From Podospora pseudoanserina (taxonomy: Eukaryota > Ascomycota > Sordariomycetes > Sordariales > Podosporaceae): 64,000 nt of DNA. The stretch spans positions 2,108,001-2,172,000 of the forward strand of contig NC_085925.1 in assembly GCF_035222485.1 (NCBI RefSeq), in the 5' to 3' direction. The position numbers were made by a program, and so were the translations under genes. Positions 23,977-36,255 of the stretch are shown here, piece after piece. The notes under the pieces are model-generated. The model saw only the letters and a list, made by a program, of their open reading frames with translations. It was not told the origin of the DNA and did not search any database. Every line of letters begins with the position of its first letter. Position 1 is the first letter of the stretch.

Positions 23977-26900
23977 GAGTGATAGCCAGGAGACGTTGAC
24001 TGGGATGATGGGGGTGGGGATGGGGGGAGGGAGGAGAGGGGGGGATAAAGATGGATACGGTTACTAGTGTTACTGTTGTTGATGTTGGGGAGAGGGGGAA
24101 GGGGTTGTAGAGAGTGAGGGGAGTGAATGAAGATGACTTTGTACGGATGAAAATCGCCTCAAAGGTTGAAGAGCTTTCCAATCTTTATACCCACAACTGC
24201 CGAGTAGCCTCTGTGGTTCTTGCCGTGTTTGTGAGTTGGATTAAGTGATCCTCTCTGGCGACTGCGCGGTCAGCTCGCAAGGTTTACAACGTCCTTCCAA
24301 CTTGGATATCAGCCCGACTACAGTACCTCTCCTTTATCCACGACAGGAAGCAGCCGGCGACAACACCGACGTAGACAGCCAGCCAACACCCCTTTCCAGC
24401 CTCCGTCTTCGACATCACCATTGATATCCCACTTCCCATTCTAAAAACCGAACCCCGCCGGGCAGCAACCGTCACCCTCACTCCCAAGACAAGACCAACC
24501 TGTCTCGCCATGTCACTTTCACACCTCAACCTCGACTTTCCACCAACTTGATATTACACCAACCACCCCCGTCCTCATCCCTGCATCTCTCTCCACAAAT
24601 AGCTACAAACCTAACTCCCAACAACACACCACCCGTCCCTCCCAAAGAAACCAAAGTCCATCTCCTTCCCACCACCGAGACCCCTCATCCGCTCTACCGA
24701 CACCAGAAACTCCTCAGGTAGTTTGGGGGGTCATAGAGGGTTGGGAATCATGTCAAGTATTGTGAGGGAAAACCAGGATGTCGGTGGGGGTCGTTAACGT
24801 TGCGTCACATGTCACCTGGAGGTGCAGTTGCGGTTGGAGTTGATTGTTTCAAACTGGGGAACGTCAATATGGTACGGGCTGTTCTGATGTAGAAAAGGGT
24901 GAGAGGTTTGGTTTTTCAAGTCTGGATAGGCAAGGTTGCCGAGTTTGGTCGAGGCCCATGTTATCTTTGACCATCTCTTGAGGCGTGGGCGGCATCATAA
25001 TCTGCGTCAAGTCACCTTGGTGTGTCATGATTGTGTTGCTACTGGATTGAATTGAATAGGTGGGTGCTATAGACATCGGGCTAAGATTTTTGTGCCCGGT
25101 GCACGACTGGTGTTTGATATCCAGAGAAGGGCTCTGAGTTGTACAGTGAACTGATCAACGTGGATAAAGTCAACCATTTCCCACATAGATAAACCCACCT
25201 GTGTCGTGTCTTGGTTCAACCTTGCAATAGCCCATCAAGTGACGGGCAACAACACTTCGCAATACCCCTCAGCTTCCTATTCACAATCTCGTTAGAGCAT
25301 ATCCTTCCCAGCTGAAATCAAACCACCCCCCCAACTGCATCAAAAATTCCCTGATTTCTCCCTCTCACGATAGTTTTTTTGTTCCCCTCCAACTTCGTGT
25401 TTGAATTCCCAGCTGACGTCGTTGCGGCTGTGTAGCCACTAGAACCTTTGCCACCACACCAAGTCGAGGCATATTGTCACTCGCCAAGTCTTCAAGACAC
25501 AATTGCCCGTGGTTCCGATAGGACCGGCAGACCAGGAGAGCAGAAGCTGGCCCCCCATATGTACCTGTATGCAGGTGCTCAACTGACGATAGTTGCTTCA
25601 ACTTTGGTTTTGCCGATCTTATCCGCCGCGGGAAGCCCATTGCCCTGAATACCGAAACCTGAAGGTGTGAAGAGACTGCGCCGCGATGCTGCAGCAGTTA
25701 GTTTTCGAACCGGTGCGTGGCTCATACCAAGCCCACCCACAACCCAACCCGAAGTGGTGTTGCTACATAGCTGAAAGGTTATAGTCTCAGGATATGAGCC
25801 ACGCGAGTTTCCAGAATAGTGGTTAGATTGCCGATCCTTTCTCGAATGTCACGTCTAGAATGAAACCCTCGATGGCCAAATGCGGGTGAGCTGGAAGTGA
25901 CCATTGCTTGGTTTCAAGCTCGAGACATATGGGCGGTGCCGCAGTGCTGCTGTTGCATATGGTACCATAAGCAGTATAGATTGGACGAGATGGCGGTGAG
26001 TCGGTGCTCAGTGGGTTTTATTTTCTCTTGTCTGTTGTTTTTTTGACTGCGCCGTTGAGGAAATACAACGCCTACACAAGGTCCCTGCTGGGAATGAAGC
26101 TTTGGCCAAGGAAGAGACAACAAGTGGGATGGGGTTGGAGATGGTGAGGAACCAACGAGATAGATGGTTGCCCATTTTTGTCCGTTCTTGCTGCGCTGGC
26201 AAACATGCATAGACTGCGCCATGGGGTTGCGCAGGATTGGGCCAGTGGCCGGAATGACGATGTGGAATGACATAGCGAGATGTTGACGAGAAAACAGGCG
26301 ATTCTTTGGATGAGTTGTCTGATTGAAGAAGTCCTTATCGTGTAAGTGATAAGGGTGGGGTTAGGGTTGGCAACAGGAAGATCAACCCGCATGAAATGGG
26401 CTGCTGCATGAGAAGGTCTCTTGCTCATCACGCTCGGTCTGGGTTCTCCGGGAGTTTCGTTCATGTACTCGCTCGAACCATTCCTAGCTTCATCCATGCT
26501 TTCTACGACTTTTACAGTTCATGCCGGACGGGATGTCGTTGTTGCAGAAAAGAGCTGTCTGAGCTGGCCCCCAGATGCTATGCCCTGGCGATCAGTCGGT
26601 AGCGGCCGCCGTCTGAGAGACCCTCTTCCCATCCGTTGTCAGCAAAATCTGGAGAAGGAGCTCGGCAAGCGTCAGATGCGAGAAGGCGGCGCTGCTCGAG
26701 CTCATGATGTGAAGTCGTACAAGCTCCGAGGTGTTCGGAGGAGGGACGGGAGGGGTGCAGGGTGGATCCTCAGAGTGAAACAAGAGATATGCCCCTCTCA
26801 TCTTCCAAAAATATCAGACGCTAGCGGCATTCACACCAGACTATCACACTGTATCTACATCATTATTTCATATCAAAGCCTTTTTGAATCAGAGTCACGA

Positions 26901-27958
26901 GATGCACCATCTCGCCTCACTGCAACTTCAAGGGTAGCTTACTTCTTCAGCTGCTGCACCGCTGCCAGGAATTTTTAAGGGTTCTCATGGCGTCTTCCTG
27001 CACGATCTGCCTCTCTTCCAAGGCCTGTGCAGGCCTGCTTCCCAGCCGTGTATGCTGAGGCGAGGCGCGGACCACCATCTGACGGATCTTATAAGCGGCT
27101 GAAGAGTTGAGATGCTTCCATGATCGGCAACAGGGTAATAATTAGATACTGTAAAAAGAGAGAGAGAAAGAGAGATCATAGATATCTAGACACTTCATCC
27201 CGTCGTTCTGGATATTGGGCTTGGCTAGGCAATTGGGACTGCAGGATCCGGCCGTTTCACCGACACCACCCGGCAGTAGCGAGAAGTGACCAAGACCAAC
27301 AAATCTCGAGGCACCCCCAATCACGCGTCAACGCCCCGAAGCCGCGCGCTGAGGACCACCGAACACGACCCAGTGCCGTGCGCGCCGCGGCGGCGAAGGG
27401 TTGCTCTGACCCAATGACCGATATCCTCGCACTCAGGTCATAAACAGACACCAAAACATCGACTTGGCTGTAGAAGTTCTGTGAGCTGTCCCACGTGGAA
27501 ATAACGGTTGATATCAAAACAGCCACAGCCAATAACCTGATCCTTCCACAGCACCTTTTCAAACAGATCTGGTGTTGTCAACAACGATACCCGGCATCTG
27601 AAGGAAGTGTGTGCCAGACTTATCAAGGTCCCGACACCCTCCAATCTCACCTCACATAATAAGTCCTGTTCCAATTCTCACCCCGAGCGAGAGACCAACA
27701 GCGCCGTCTTTACTTAATTCCCGGAGATATCAAGGCTCATGCACCCCTGGCTTGGTCAAACCGACGCTGTGACGATCTAACGCGGCCTTGCCCGCATCCC
27801 GCCATCCCCACCTCCGCAGTCCAACTTGGCTTATTCGAGAGCGCGGAAATCGTCAGTTGCGAGAAGGCCAGAGATATTAATAAATGCTACGGACAGAGCA
27901 GCCCAGGCAGAGGGATTTCAAGAGGAGAACTGGGGCTGTGGGAAGGACATCAGATACT
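23977..27958. other. Large intergenic region, 4 kb, no supported gene
   Basis: The longest gene-poor stretch of the window. Frames of 60-185 codons occur on both strands (for example plus 26421-26978, minus 26072-26497), but none has family resemblance, consistent splice structure or protein-like composition. I saw no transposon ends, tRNA or long repeat. It should include the promoter and 5' leader of the following plus-strand gene. Confidence 0.5.
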
Positions 27959-30491
27959 ATGCCTATGATGTGGGACAGGTTGAAGCTCCCTCAAAAGCAG
28001 GACGACGAGGGGTTGAGATTAGGTCTGGGATACAGTAACTATAATGCGCCAAAAAGCCGAGGGTACAGCTACTCGATCAAGGGAGGTCCGCCTCCCCCAC
28101 GGCCGCCTCGAGAATTTTTGGAGTCTCACCTGTGAGTTGCTGCTTGCTCTCCCATCATCTCACCTCCCTCTTCCTTCCAACCCAAGTCAGGCGGGGGTCA
28201 CATTCGAGTTTGCTGAGTGCCTGCCGTGTTGCTGTTTTGTGGGCTCGGCTGCAACGAGCTTTTTTTGGGCAACTAAAGCGCCTCATGCTTACCTACACAC
28301 GAACCCAGTCGGGCGGCTTGACTTCACCTGGACACCTATTTTCAATTACTTCTTCCTTCATTCCAGTCTCTTGCCATCCACCGCAGCTGACTGCATCCGA
28401 CTTCGCTTCCCCATTGCTAATAGAGTCACGTTGTGCTGCAGTGAGACATCTACTCCCCGCGCAGCAATACAAGAGCCACCTCCCCGCAACCCAGCTCGAA
28501 TCAAGGTCCGCACCTCCACCTACCGACCACCGTCGTCTGTGTATTCTCAAGACGCACAGGCACCACCGCCCGCCTCGAACTACACAGTAACCGTGGCTAC
28601 CAAGTACGGCTACCGCTACGGCGGCGGCGGCGGCGGCGGGGCGGAGGAGATCTCCCCGCCAAGTTCTCCGGAGCCCGACTCTGAGGGCGTGAAGCGCTTC
28701 TTGCCCGGCGATGTCTCCCCAATAGAGGAGGACGATCACGCAGCAGCTCTTCTCCAGCAGCACCCGGCTTTCCGCAACAACGGTGCTCAGAATGACCACT
28801 CGAGACGGCAGCAGACGCCCACCCCCGAGACAGGCAGGCAGTCGCCTCGCCGGGCTCCCAACAGCCGTGGCGGTGGTGCTACCAGCATTCCCATGATGCG
28901 TAGGGAACGGAGGAAGCAGTCAGGTACCGTCATGCGCGAGCCAAACTCTACTAATCGGGACCACCCACCACGTCAAGAACCACCCCGCTGGGATCGGCTG
29001 ACAGGTGAACCGACGGCGGCTGACCGTGCTCGGCCGTCTCAAGGGCCTCCTGCCGAATGTTCTCAAGGTCTGGGAATTACAGCAACTGCCTGGGCATCCC
29101 CGCAGACCAGTCCTACACAAGCGCCTCCATCTTTCGCTGACAGAGTGCGGAGGATTGCCAAGAAGGCTGCTGCTGGCCGGGAGAGAGAGCCTCAGCATGA
29201 CACAGATCCCGCTGCGGGCGCCTTCACATCAAACCGCCCTGGTTGGCGAGGTGCGAGCGGCCGAACTGCCATCGTTGAGCCCGTCCACGACACTCCTGAA
29301 GTTGCACCCCTGAGGATCCCCGAGAAGAGCAGCAGGAGAACTCTTACACCAGTACAAGCAGACAAACCAAGGCCTGGCATCTCACTAGGGGGTGTGCCAC
29401 GGCGAGGACAAACCCCACCCATCAGCCCTCCCGCAACTGAAACGTCCACGGTCAGGGCCGGCCTGCGGGAGACGTCGCACAATGTCGTGCACACTCCGTC
29501 CCAGCTGACTCCCCCGACGGCCTATCTCCATTCAGAGAATGCGCAGAGCTACCCGAGCCCGCCGCTTTCGAGCACTCCGCTCAGCGGGGGGGATGCACCA
29601 GCCATGGCTGCCAGACAGCTCTCCAGGGATGCCGTCCCCAGCATGGCCGCACTCCCCAGCCCCGAGTTTAACAGCCCGCACGAGTCCAACGTGATTCGCA
29701 GAAAGCCACCTCCGTTACATACTCACCATCAACACCAAGACTCGGTCTCCTCTGTCTACTCGCAACCACCTCGAGGACCACTGCACACTTCCCCGCTCAC
29801 TATTCCTGATATTGCCCCGCCGGCTACCCTAACCGCCAACAACGACACCTACGTCCAGCCTCCCTCTCGCTTCAGCATAACCACATACGCCACCAGCCAC
29901 ACGGGTACAACCCGGGATGACGGCGACGAGCTAGTTGACGAGGACCAGCCACCTGTCCCCTCACTTCCAGTCGGCCTCCACCACGGCGGCAAGATCGACC
30001 CGTCCTCTGACAACAGCCCGGTGACGTCTCCGATCGACCAGTTCATGACGTCGCCTTTTACCACCCATACGGAGCAGTTGAGGATGGTAAACCCAGCTGT
30101 TGCCCGTGCGCAGGCCATTGAACGCCCCAGTTCTCGTGCTTCAGACATCAACAAGTCTCTGCCTCCAGCACCACCCGAGGGTGAAGCCCAGGATCGTGTC
30201 GGGTTGCTGAATGCCCAGTTGAGAGCGTTGGCAAACAGGCGAATCAACATCAACAGGTCCATTACCCAGATGACGGAGATGATGCCGACGGACAAGCTGA
30301 TGAACAGCGAGGAGGTGATTAGAAAGAGGGAAATCGAAAAGAAGAAGGTAGAGGCGCTGAAGCAGGAGTTGTCTGAGGTGCAGAGGGAGGAGTATGAACT
30401 GGGCTTGAAGCTGCACCGGGCTTACAAGAGGCTGGATAGGGATAACGAGTTTGAGCCGACGGGGTTGTGGGTGAGGAGAGTTACGAACTAG
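27959..30491 (+). CDS. Conserved fungal protein, disordered with C-terminal coiled coil
   Basis: Function unknown. Two exons (27959-28131 and 28442-30491) give 740 residues. The first ends at a perfect GTGAGT donor and joins in frame across a 310-base intron; using the second exon alone leaves no sensible ATG. The N-terminus reads MPMMWDRLKLPQKQDDEG; an ATG at 27884 in the same frame is an alternative start. Residues 60-640 are Pro/Ser/Thr/Arg-rich and probably disordered, with a Gly run encoded by GGC repeats near 28621. The last 100 residues are the conserved part: a Lys/Glu coiled coil (RKREIEKKKVEALKQELSEV) followed by LGLKLHRAYKRLDRDNEF and a terminal EPTGLWVRRVTN, which I recall as conserved in ascomycetes. 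A scaffold or signalling role is possible but unproven. Confidence 0.75.
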
Positions 30492-31510
30492 GATGGTATT
30501 TTTGAGGGAGAGGGGATTGCGGTACGGGTTTTTGTTGGAATGGGACAGGATCTTAAGCGCAGGAGTTTTGTCATGGGTGTTATGGATACTTGTTATTTAT
30601 TTGATGGGGAGACGGATTATTAGCAGCATGTTTGGCGTTGATTTGTTCATTTTAGCTTGAGCTTGCTTTGGTTGTTTTGCTAGTTTTGGAAGGATTTGGG
30701 GAGGGGGGTTTGTGATATGGAAAGAAATAAAAGGATATCAAAAGGGGATGGGCTGGGGGAGAAGGGTATGTGTATGGGGATTGATTGGGGAGGATAGCAC
30801 GTATATAAGTGTACAGAAATACATATTGTTAACTGTAGATGGCTGTGTACAGGGGAAAGGATGTCATGTCAGTTGTGAATAGTATACACAATGAGGGTAT
30901 GAAAGGGGGGCCTGCTGCGCACATGTGTGTAAGTCCACTGAGATGGATTGTCTAGGTCTGAGAAGACCGAACACCCAAGCAAAGAGGGCAGGAACCACGT
31001 ACCAGAGTAATAGAGCAACACAAACAGCCATTCATGAAGATGTCTTGTCGATTTTTGTATGAACAGTTACTCAATCAATATACCCATCTTTTGCAGGAAA
31101 AGTACAAAAAAAAAAAAAAAAAAAAAAAAAAGAATACCCTGTCTCGCCTATCGCCTGCCTGCCACGCTATGCCATGCATGAAAAAAGAGAACAAATAACT
31201 TACCCCCAGCCACACCAACCAACCAACCAACCTTTTTCACCCTCTGATAAACCCTATACCACCCACCCATTGCTTTTTCCTCTTCCTTCCTTCAAAAACT
31301 TTCTACTTAAAAGCCAGTCCAGCTATAGAATGAGTAGCGAAAAAGAAAAGCTGATGATGATGATGATGTTGATGATGATGGGTGGTATATCAAAGGCTTG
31401 CAAGGTCGTGGTTGAGTAGGTATATATATGTGCAAAAGAAGCAAGAAAAAGGGAATATATGTAAAACAATAGTTTGGTACAGATAGTTTTCTTTGTTGGC
31501 CATGATCAGG
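30492..31510. other. Convergent 3' region with poly(A) and GAT tracts
   Basis: About 1 kb between two converging genes. It holds a 26-base A run at 31106-31131 and GATGAT repeats near 31353-31382. No gene seen. Confidence 0.6.
31106..31131. repeat. Poly(A) homopolymer tract
   Basis: A run of 26 A bases between the converging genes. No target-site duplication or adjoining retroposon body is evident, so I treat it as a simple repeat. Confidence 0.85.
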
Positions 31511-34500
31511 TTATCCAGGAGTCATCGACGCCGTGGAGCCAGCTCTACTCCCCGTCTTGCCAGCCGCCGACGCCCCCAGGCTGCTCCTCACGTGGGCGGG
31601 CAACGTAGAAGGGATATCCTCGTCATCACCCGATGAGTCCGAGTCGTCATCACCATCGTCGATAGCGATGGGTTGCTTGGAGCTGTTCCCATTCTGGCCA
31701 TTCAGCGCAGCGGTCGCCGCAGCGGCTTGCGCTGCGAGGTCGGCGTGATTGGGGGGTTTTCCAAGCGCGGGATAAGGATTGCCGGTGTTCTGAACATCTG
31801 AACCACCTGCCCCATCAAAGCTGACCGAGACCTTGCGGGTGGGTGTATCCTCCACCCCAGTCCTATAGGGCGTCTGATACCCCCCATTCGTGTCCGTCCT
31901 CCTCCTCTTCGCATCGTGCTCCTCCACCTCGGCAGCACCAGGATTTGGCCTTGGCGTATTGGCAGCCACCCACCCAGCTGCCGGTGGCCTAACAGGCACA
32001 GGGACATCGCTAATGACCACTGGCCTATCCTCTGTCTTGCCAGCAGGCCCCATGGACGCCCTCGCTTGGTCCTTTTCAGCCTGCTTGATGCCCAGACGCT
32101 CCCTCTCAGCCTGAATCTCTGCCTTGGTACGTCGTTCACGCAGCCTGACTCCGTACTTCTTCCGGATCATCGATTGCTTGGTGCCGAAGCTGTTTCTGAG
32201 ACCCTCGACTCTCTGGCGTCTTTCGTTTTCATCAGGAATGGCTTCCGCCTCGGCAAATCTTGGTCGGTATTTGATCTCGGCCTCGTGAAGCTCTTCGTTC
32301 ATCGCTTGGAATTGTTCAGGCGTGAGGTGAGCATATGGATCGCCCGGGATGGGTGAGGCTGTCGGCGTTCCTGCCAATGCGCGATTCACGAGCTGGGATC
32401 GCGCTGGAGTTGACAAGGAAGCGTTAGGGGTCCCGTTTGGCGCCGATGAGGCAATCGGTACGGGGCTAGCATGCTGAATGGGAGCAGCTCTTGGGGGTCG
32501 ACCAGGCCCACGAGGAAGTTTGACCGTATCAAAATGACCGCAAACTCTACCGTTGAGGTGGCCATTCAGATCTACTAGTTCTGTGAAGCCCTGACCGCAG
32601 TATGGGCATGAGTGCTTGAATCCAGCCGAGGTGGGTGGTAATATAGTGCAAATGCTGTATGCAGTGTGCTACACATAGCAGGTCAGCACGCTAATTCTTT
32701 GTCAAAACCGGCATGTACTCACATATTCAAAAGCCGAAGTCTGAGCAAAAGTACGGAAGCACCTAGCACACTGAAGCATTGGATGTTGCGACGACGGGGG
32801 AGCAGACGGAGCAGGAGGATAGCCAGCCGCCGGTTGGGTAGGGTGAGCTTGGTGGCCATTAGGAGCAGCGGCAGCCGGATGAGCTTGGCCCTGTTGTTGT
32901 TCTGGGATCACATCGCCCAGCTCATACCCCAGCCGTTCAGCTTTCGCGAGAGCATTGGTCAGTGGAGCGGCCTCGATGGTTAAAAGTCGCTTTTCCAGAC
33001 ATTTGTCGAGGAAGTTGTCGCTGGCCTTGTCGATAATCATGTCGGCGACCTTGTCGATATCCGCGGTAGTAAAGTGGTTCATAATGTCGACAATGGAGTC
33101 GGCCACCATCTTGGCTCCAAAGTCGCGGACGGCACGTTGTGTGATGGACGGGACCGCATGATGAATAGAAGCATTGAGCTGTTGAGCGGTTAGTGGGAAC
33201 GGCACCGGACCACATTTGTTATGCGAAGTCGGGACAATGGTCGAGCCGGGCGGAGGACGGTATGGCGATTCGGGCATGGCTGTGTGAGAGGGAGGAGGGA
33301 GGTGAGATGAAAATCAGATCAAAGGTAGAATGAGACGTATCATAGATACGAGGGTATAAAGAAAACAGCTGGCGGGCAGGCAAAGAACAAGCAAGCCATC
33401 CACTCTTGCCCTGCAACTGACGAGAGTATCTTTCCACAGCTCCCCACCGGCAAGAGCAACTCTGCCCATTACAGGGAGCAAGCGCGAGGACAATAGGCGA
33501 GGGCGAGGGCATGGGTGCTCGGGATGGGGGCGCGTCAAAAGAATGGATGAATGAATGCGGGTAAAGTGTGGAAATACCGAGACATAAAGAGGGTAATTAA
33601 TATGAGATATGCAACTTACGATGAAAGCTTGATGAAACTCTGTGCCCAACAGGCATTTTTCCCAGTGGTCCCGCACAATGCGTCGGACGGCCTCGGGAAG
33701 ACTCTGCTGGATCGCATAAGTCATGCGCGTGCAGTCGTCGACAAACTTGGGGTTGGCGCTGGCATGGTCTAGCGTCGGCGATGGGAAGCCTCCTGAGTTT
33801 TGCGCCGGCATATGGCTGGTCCTCCGAGCAGGCGGGTCCATGATCACGGGCCGGTCAGTCATGGACCGCCGGGGAAGCGGCTGCGATGGCAAAGTATGCT
33901 GGGGATAATGATGGGGCTGTGGCTGGTGATGGTGCTGGGGCTGCTGGTGCGCGTGGTGAACTGCCGGTGGGTGATGGGCAGATGGTGGTGGATGGCTGGG
34001 CGCGGTCCAACGGTGCCAATGTTGGGGTTGCGACTGAGGTTGCGACTGTGGTGGTTGTGGCGGCGGCGGCGGAGGAATTTGTTCACGCGTTTGTGGAGAC
34101 ACGACACGCACTGAAGGGTGAAATTGGGGTGGGTGCACAGGGTGCGCTTGATGCGATGGCGGCTGCGCTTGCCCAGGATGCGCAAGAGGTTGCGAAGGCA
34201 GGGACGGGGCCGGGTGATGATTTTGTGCTGCCGGAGTCGGTCTTGGTGGTGGCAGTGGTTGTTGTTGCGGTGGTGGAGGCTGAGAATGTTGCTGTTGCGA
34301 GGGTTGTTGCGGAGGTGGAAGTTGTGGGGCCGGGCCGGTGGGAGCGGGACCTTGGGCAGGCACTGAGACGGAAGCTGGGGTTGGAGCTGGAGCTGGAGCT
34401 GGAGCTGGGGCCGCAGGTGGAGGGGCTGATGAGAGGACTGGTGGTGCTGTTGCTGGTGCTGGTGCTGTTGCTGGTGCTGGTGCTGGTGCTGGTGCTGGTG

Positions 34501-34912
34501 CTGGTGCTGGTGCTGGTGCTGGTGCTGGTGCTGGTGCTGGTGCTGGTGCTGGTGCTGGTGCCGGCGCTGGAGCTGTTGTGGACGTTTGAACCTCCTCACC
34601 GTCCGGCTTTACCACTGGTGGCTTGTTCACACTACTTCCAGGCCGGCCGATGGCCTCTGATATCGAGGCCACAAGCCCATTTACTGTTCCTGGTTCCCGG
34701 GGATGGGAGAAGGGGTTTTCGGAACGCGTCTCCGAACTGGCCGGTTGAGCACCGACCACGGGCACGGCATTTTCAGTCGTCCGTGACGGTGTTTGTTGCC
34801 GGATACTTGGGACCACCGGACTGGACTCTGCCGGCGGGTTTTCGTGTTGCCCCGTGGACGGTGAGCTTGTCACTGCCGCTGCTGCTGATGGTTCTTGTCC
34901 ATGAGTCTCCAT
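31511..34912 (-). CDS. Fungal C2H2-type zinc-finger protein with long Ala-Pro repeat
   Basis: Probably nuclear; precise role unknown. Modelled as three exons (34912-33620, 33178-32723, 32668-31511), 968 residues. Residues 1-370 are disordered, rich in Pro, Gln, His and an (Ala-Pro)n tract encoded by a hexamer repeat. The conserved helical domain spans the first junction: TYAIQQSLPEAVRRIVRDHW then KCLLGTEFHQAFI joined to LNASIHHAVPSITQRAVRDF. Two zinc-finger-like segments follow, CARCFRTFAQTSAFEYH and HSCPYCGQGFTELVDLNGH. After a low-complexity linker comes a basic coiled-coil region (RKKYGVRLRERRTKAEIQAE). Splitting the locus into two genes would cut the conserved domain, so I favour one gene. 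Intron 1 is long (441 bases) and contains an in-frame ATG at 33277 that could start a 570-residue short form. The start at 34912 has a strong ACCATGG context; 35017 is an alternative. Confidence 0.78.
34439..34566. repeat. TGGTGC hexanucleotide minisatellite (codes for Ala-Pro)
   Basis: About 20 copies of a 6-base unit with occasional TGTTGC variants. On the minus strand it encodes an Ala-Pro dipeptide tract in the C2H2-type protein. The unit is a multiple of three, so copy-number change alters protein length but not frame. Confidence 0.9.
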
Positions 34913-35173
34913 GGTTTTTACTGTCTGTTTGGCTGTGGCTTCCTGGTTCTGTGGTTGCTGCAAGTGGCTTTCATGTAACTGTGTTGCGAGCCGAAAGCAT
35001 CCAAAATGCTCCTTCATGACCCTAGGACCTTCCACCCTTCACAGATGCAGCTCAGTGATGTTTCTTGGCTGTCTGGATCTGCATCGAGTTTGAGCTTCCA
35101 GCCAATTGCTGTAAAGTGCAGGACGGGCTTGGACGCGGCAGAGGTACCCGCAGTGCTGCTGCTCAGTAACACA

Positions 35174-35209
<36 letters not shown>

Positions 35210-36255
35210 CCTCGGTACTGTGCAATGTGTCACACTGCCAACCAAAAATTGTGAAGCAGAGAAGGGAGGATGGTGATGGTGTGTTGTGGTGATGTCTGCG
35301 GACCGCAGGGTAAAAGTAAAACGTTACTGACGGGGGCGCTATGGCCGTCCCCTTTGCTTTTATCAAGAAAAGTTTTCCCTCGTTTGAGAGTAGCTTTCTT
35401 CGGTTAAAAGGGGAGGCCGATCGTGTTTAATAAATAATTAACAACTTAATTAAATTTGCACAGCCAATCCAGCTAGCTTCCGGCGACAATTATATTTGCT
35501 AACCAGTACATAACGCTACTTCGAGCCCTGGCCGTGCACGGGCAACACACAAACTTTTTCCCACGGTTCCACTTAAGCATCAATTGCGTCCAGGGATCCC
35601 GTCGTCTCACGCGTTTGCTTACAACATCATGATCAATTCCTTGTATCCAAGTCATCATATCATGTATTGTTGCTTTTTTCCCCCCCCTCCTCTCTTCTTG
35701 CTGCAGCGCTTCGGCTTTGAGCTCAGCTTCATGTTGTCACCCCCAAGCGACTCGGGCTTACCTAACAAAAAAAAATATTTCAACCATCATCGTAGATTTA
35801 CCCGCAATCTGTGTCAAATTGTACCCGTCTCATATGCTGAAACACAAAACGCTGAGAGTAATCCCACGGGAGAGCTGTGACAGGTTGCATCAATTCTGGC
35901 TTTGTCATAGCTCGAGTCTAGGGGTCAGGAGTACTCTGCCGTTGAGAAGGGTCCTTTGAGATCATCTGGTGGGGAGGTACTATTGGGGTTACATGTCTGC
36001 GGTGGTGGTATATGCATGTACCCATCGTCATTACGCAGTCTGTTCGCTTTCATGGCACAGCCAATATTGTGACATCTTTTCGTTGGCCATTCCCGTTTGT
36101 TCTCACTCTGGAAAAGCCACCGACAAAATAGTATTGAGGTTGTGCTTAAAGCCCGTCATGCGCCAACGCTTAGCTCATGCATATTGAGGGTATAAAATAG
36201 CAAATTGGTATCATTACATGTCTGGCTAGAAATTAAGTAAACCGCCCAACTACGC
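34913..36255. other. Intergenic region with CA/GA microsatellite, no gene
   Basis: Contains the promoter of the minus-strand C2H2 gene and the 3' end of the annexin gene. Dinucleotide repeats lie at 35169-35208. An AT-rich patch near 35420-35460 is notable only by composition. Confidence 0.6.
35169..35208. repeat. Compound (AC)n(AG)n microsatellite
   Basis: About 22 bases of AC followed directly by about 18 bases of AG, upstream of the C2H2-type gene. Confidence 0.9.

Noticed and set aside
26340-26370. Telomere-like TTAGGG near 26360
   Set aside because: Essentially a single unit, not a repeat array; no interstitial telomere can be claimed.
26421-26978. 185-codon plus-strand frame in the 4-kb gene-poor region
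   Set aside because: Random composition, and overlapped by an equally open minus-strand frame (26072-26497); nothing supports either.
31106-31131. Poly(A) run as the tail of a LINE or retroposed gene
   Set aside because: No retroposon body or target-site duplication flanks it.
33886-35019. 377-codon plus-strand frame with Val-Leu repeats
   Set aside because: It is the antisense shadow of the Ala-Pro hexamer repeat and proline-rich exon of the minus-strand C2H2-type gene.
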